DNA from: Pholis gunnellus
Lineage: Eukaryota > Chordata > Actinopteri > Perciformes > Pholidae
Direction of reading: 5' to 3'
Assembly: GCA_910591455.2 (NCBI GenBank)
Contig: OU342820.1
Span: 2,394,441-2,458,440, forward strand
Length of the DNA: 64,000 nucleotides
Made by a program: the position numbers and the translations under genes. Positions 58,105 to 64,000 of this stretch are shown in pieces (within the stretch, counting starts at the first letter, position 1; each line of letters begins with the position of its first letter). The notes under the pieces were generated by a model. That model saw only the letters and a program-made list of their open reading frames with translations, ran no database searches and was not told the DNA's origin.

Positions 58105-60011
58105 GTGAGTTTAATTTTCTCCATCCACTCATTTCAAACATTCGCTAAGAAGATGACAGCTCTGCTCATATGGAGCTCATTAGTCCAGCACGTTACAATT
58201 GTTTTAAGGTTTCCACTATAGAGGATAAATACAAATGAAGGGTTTTCCTGGAGTTTTCTGGAGGCCATTTGTGTTTGGGAACTCCCAGTAAAAGTCCTTC
58301 AACTGGGTGGCAAGGACGCGGAAGTGTCGTCACGAGATGCTACTACATTCTATTAACTATTAATTATTTATTACTACTACTAATAATACTTTACTATATA
58401 ACACAACCGGAAAATACCGTCGGAAAAATTGGTAAGAATTGCCCAAAGCCAGCAGCAGTCGTGTGTAGTACAGAGTGCTAATGTGACAGCTATAGCGTCG
58501 TGAAACACTTTATTCACTTTAAAGTATTCTTCTGAGATACCAATACCAAGTACAAGTGGTAATACAAGGAAATACTGCACTTAGAGTTAAAGTCATGCAT
58601 TCACAACCCTACTTCAATGAAAGTAGCTTCTTCATCTGAACTGTGCCTTGTGTCGCAGCTAGTTTAGATAGGGGGTTCAAACCTGGGCCCCGGGCCCTTC
58701 AAAGGGTCTTGAGGTGATTCATGGAGAGGAAAGTTTATATTCACTAAACTAATACTGGATTATGTAACAACTTTCATCCTCCAACAATAACTGAAACGAA
58801 CCCGTGTGAGGAAGTGGTTTTCCTTTTTGTATTTCTATTACTACTGTGATGATTATCAGTATTTTATTCAGATATGTTTGTGGTTTTTTTGGGGTAGCAG
58901 TTGACATTGAAAGTGTGCAGGTTCTGCTGTTCTGTTTTGGTTTCCATCATTAAACGTATAGAGGGTGAAATACATAAATATATACTCATGAATAAACCAG
59001 AGTGTACACTAAAATAACAACGCTATTATATTTAGGGGAGAAAATTACAGAAATATACTATGTAAATGAATAAATAGAAGTCGGGGCTATATCGCGCCAG
59101 ATCACAACATAAGTTATTTGAGGTTCCTTTCCTATAGAACAAGTCTACACCTTTATTAAACAAACTAAACAGCCTTATGTTATGTATCATATTTACAGAC
59201 GGCATGTCATTTCTGTGGTCGCGTGTTTACAATTCTCTGCTCTCTGTATCGCGCACGGCGGAGTTCCGCCCCGATGCGCGCGCACACACACAGGTGATCA
59301 CACTCCCACCAGCGGAGGGAGAGCGCGCGTCGGAAAATATGTCATGTCAACCAGCTGAAAAGCAGACAACAATATCTGCGTTTTTTAAACGCTCCCATGT
59401 GGTTTAGATGGCAAGAGGGGAAATACTCCCCCTGACTGTACAAGACCGATCTTGGTAAGTCAGTAAGTAAATAAATACATTACATAGATGCATAAATAAA
59501 TATCAAGAGGCTCTGGAAATGTTCTTCCAGAGGCCCAGAAAGTCACTGCAGTGACAGAATTGTGGATAATTGTCATAAAAAGAAATGTTCCGATGTTTAG
59601 TTCAATGTACTGTTCAAATAATTGTTCAGTTGTTATATTGACTGCTGTCATTAAAATAAACACATGAACACCATGATTCCTTTAAGTGTTTATGTCCGCG
59701 CCCCAAGCTGTAAACCTAGGGGAAACACTGGAAGTATTTCTCTCACTAGAATTAAACTCGTCATGGTAAATAGCTCGTAGGCCTTACAGAGAAACTTTGG
59801 GACACAACAAAAGTTTTTACAGAAAGAAAGAAAGCGTCCTGGGCCTCTCTGAATACTTACTTCTCAGATGTGGAGGAAATGGTGTCGACATGTTGGGGTT
59901 GGATTTAGTAAGACTGCACAATCTCCTTCTGTTTTTGTTAGACTGACTTCTGGAGTTATTAAGAAATAAGCCAATATTAATATCTCTCTTCCCTCCTGGT
60001 CTCCATCCCAG
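58105..60011 (+). other. Aldolase intron 1
   Basis: 1907 bp from GTGAGT to CTCCATCCCAG. Contains a reversed CCTGCATTCAAAAC-type repeat fragment at about 58540-58630 and a hAT fragment at 59199-59407. Confidence 0.6.
59199..59407 (+). mobile_element. Internal hAT fragment with a short PIP-box-like reading frame
   Basis: ACGGCATGTCATTTCTGTGG and CTGTATCGCGCACGGCGG match the interior of the hAT copies at 14360 and 30515. It then continues with sequence those copies lack. Terminal repeats are absent here. An ATG at 59339 opens 22 codons reading MSCQPAEKQTTISAFFKRSH and ending at TAG 59405-59407. QTTISAFF fits the PCNA-interacting consensus Q-x-x-I-x-x-F-F followed by basic residues. It may be the N-terminus of the autonomous parent transposase, truncated by the stop. 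Confidence 0.6.
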
Positions 60012-60016
60012 TCACC

Positions 60017-64000
<3,984 letters not shown>

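Overview
The window looks like teleost (ray-finned fish) nuclear DNA. The only confidently identified gene is a split fructose-bisphosphate aldolase whose residues match fish aldolase A. The other roughly 57 kb is an intergenic graveyard of transposable-element families typical of fish: hAT, piggyBac, several non-LTR retrotransposon lineages, BEL/Pao, tRNA-headed SINEs and MITEs. ATCC/GATG, CA/GT and CT arrays are abundant. No bacterial-style operon, CRISPR array or coherent new multi-gene system was found.

Layout. 1-14.2 kb: gene-free, with ATCC-rich arrays (2.3-3.5 kb) and a complete, degenerate hAT element with intact target duplications (3665-4525). 14.2-21.2 kb: a second hAT element inserted into an older repeat, a decayed LINE reverse transcriptase, a SINE, overlapping inverted repeats, and an antisense L2-like LINE fragment. 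22-29 kb: a long GT array, a hAT transposase relic inserted in LINE sequence, and a purine-rich tract. 29.5-33.1 kb: a piggyBac relic, then a LINE endonuclease ORF split by a repeat that is itself split by a hAT element, then a second LINE 3' end on the minus strand. 37.5-42 kb: higher-order tandem repeats, an RTE-type LINE 3' end, and an antisense BEL/Pao pol relic. 45.3-48.6 kb: a 60-bp palindrome, a TA-flanked MITE, a SINE inside another MITE, an L2 fragment, a solo LTR with perfect 5-bp duplications, and a LINE 3' end. 50.9-57.4 kb: a second RTE copy, a possible unrecognised coding exon, a possible LTR, and an uninterrupted copy of the repeat that hosts the 14.4-kb hAT.

57.96-64.0 kb holds the aldolase gene on the plus strand: CCAAT and GC boxes, a noncoding first exon ending at 58104, and four coding exons (60017-60128, 62548-62814, 63230-63390, 63564-63647). 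Together these encode residues 1-208 of about 364, and the gene runs off the right edge. Intron 2 carries a 25-copy, 43-bp minisatellite capped by a perfect 23-bp-arm hairpin. The exon lengths 161 and 84 and all phases match vertebrate aldolases, while the 267-nt exon equals the usual 212 + 55 nt exons joined.

All calls come from reading the sequence. TE family names rest on recalled protein motifs and terminal signatures, not on database searches.
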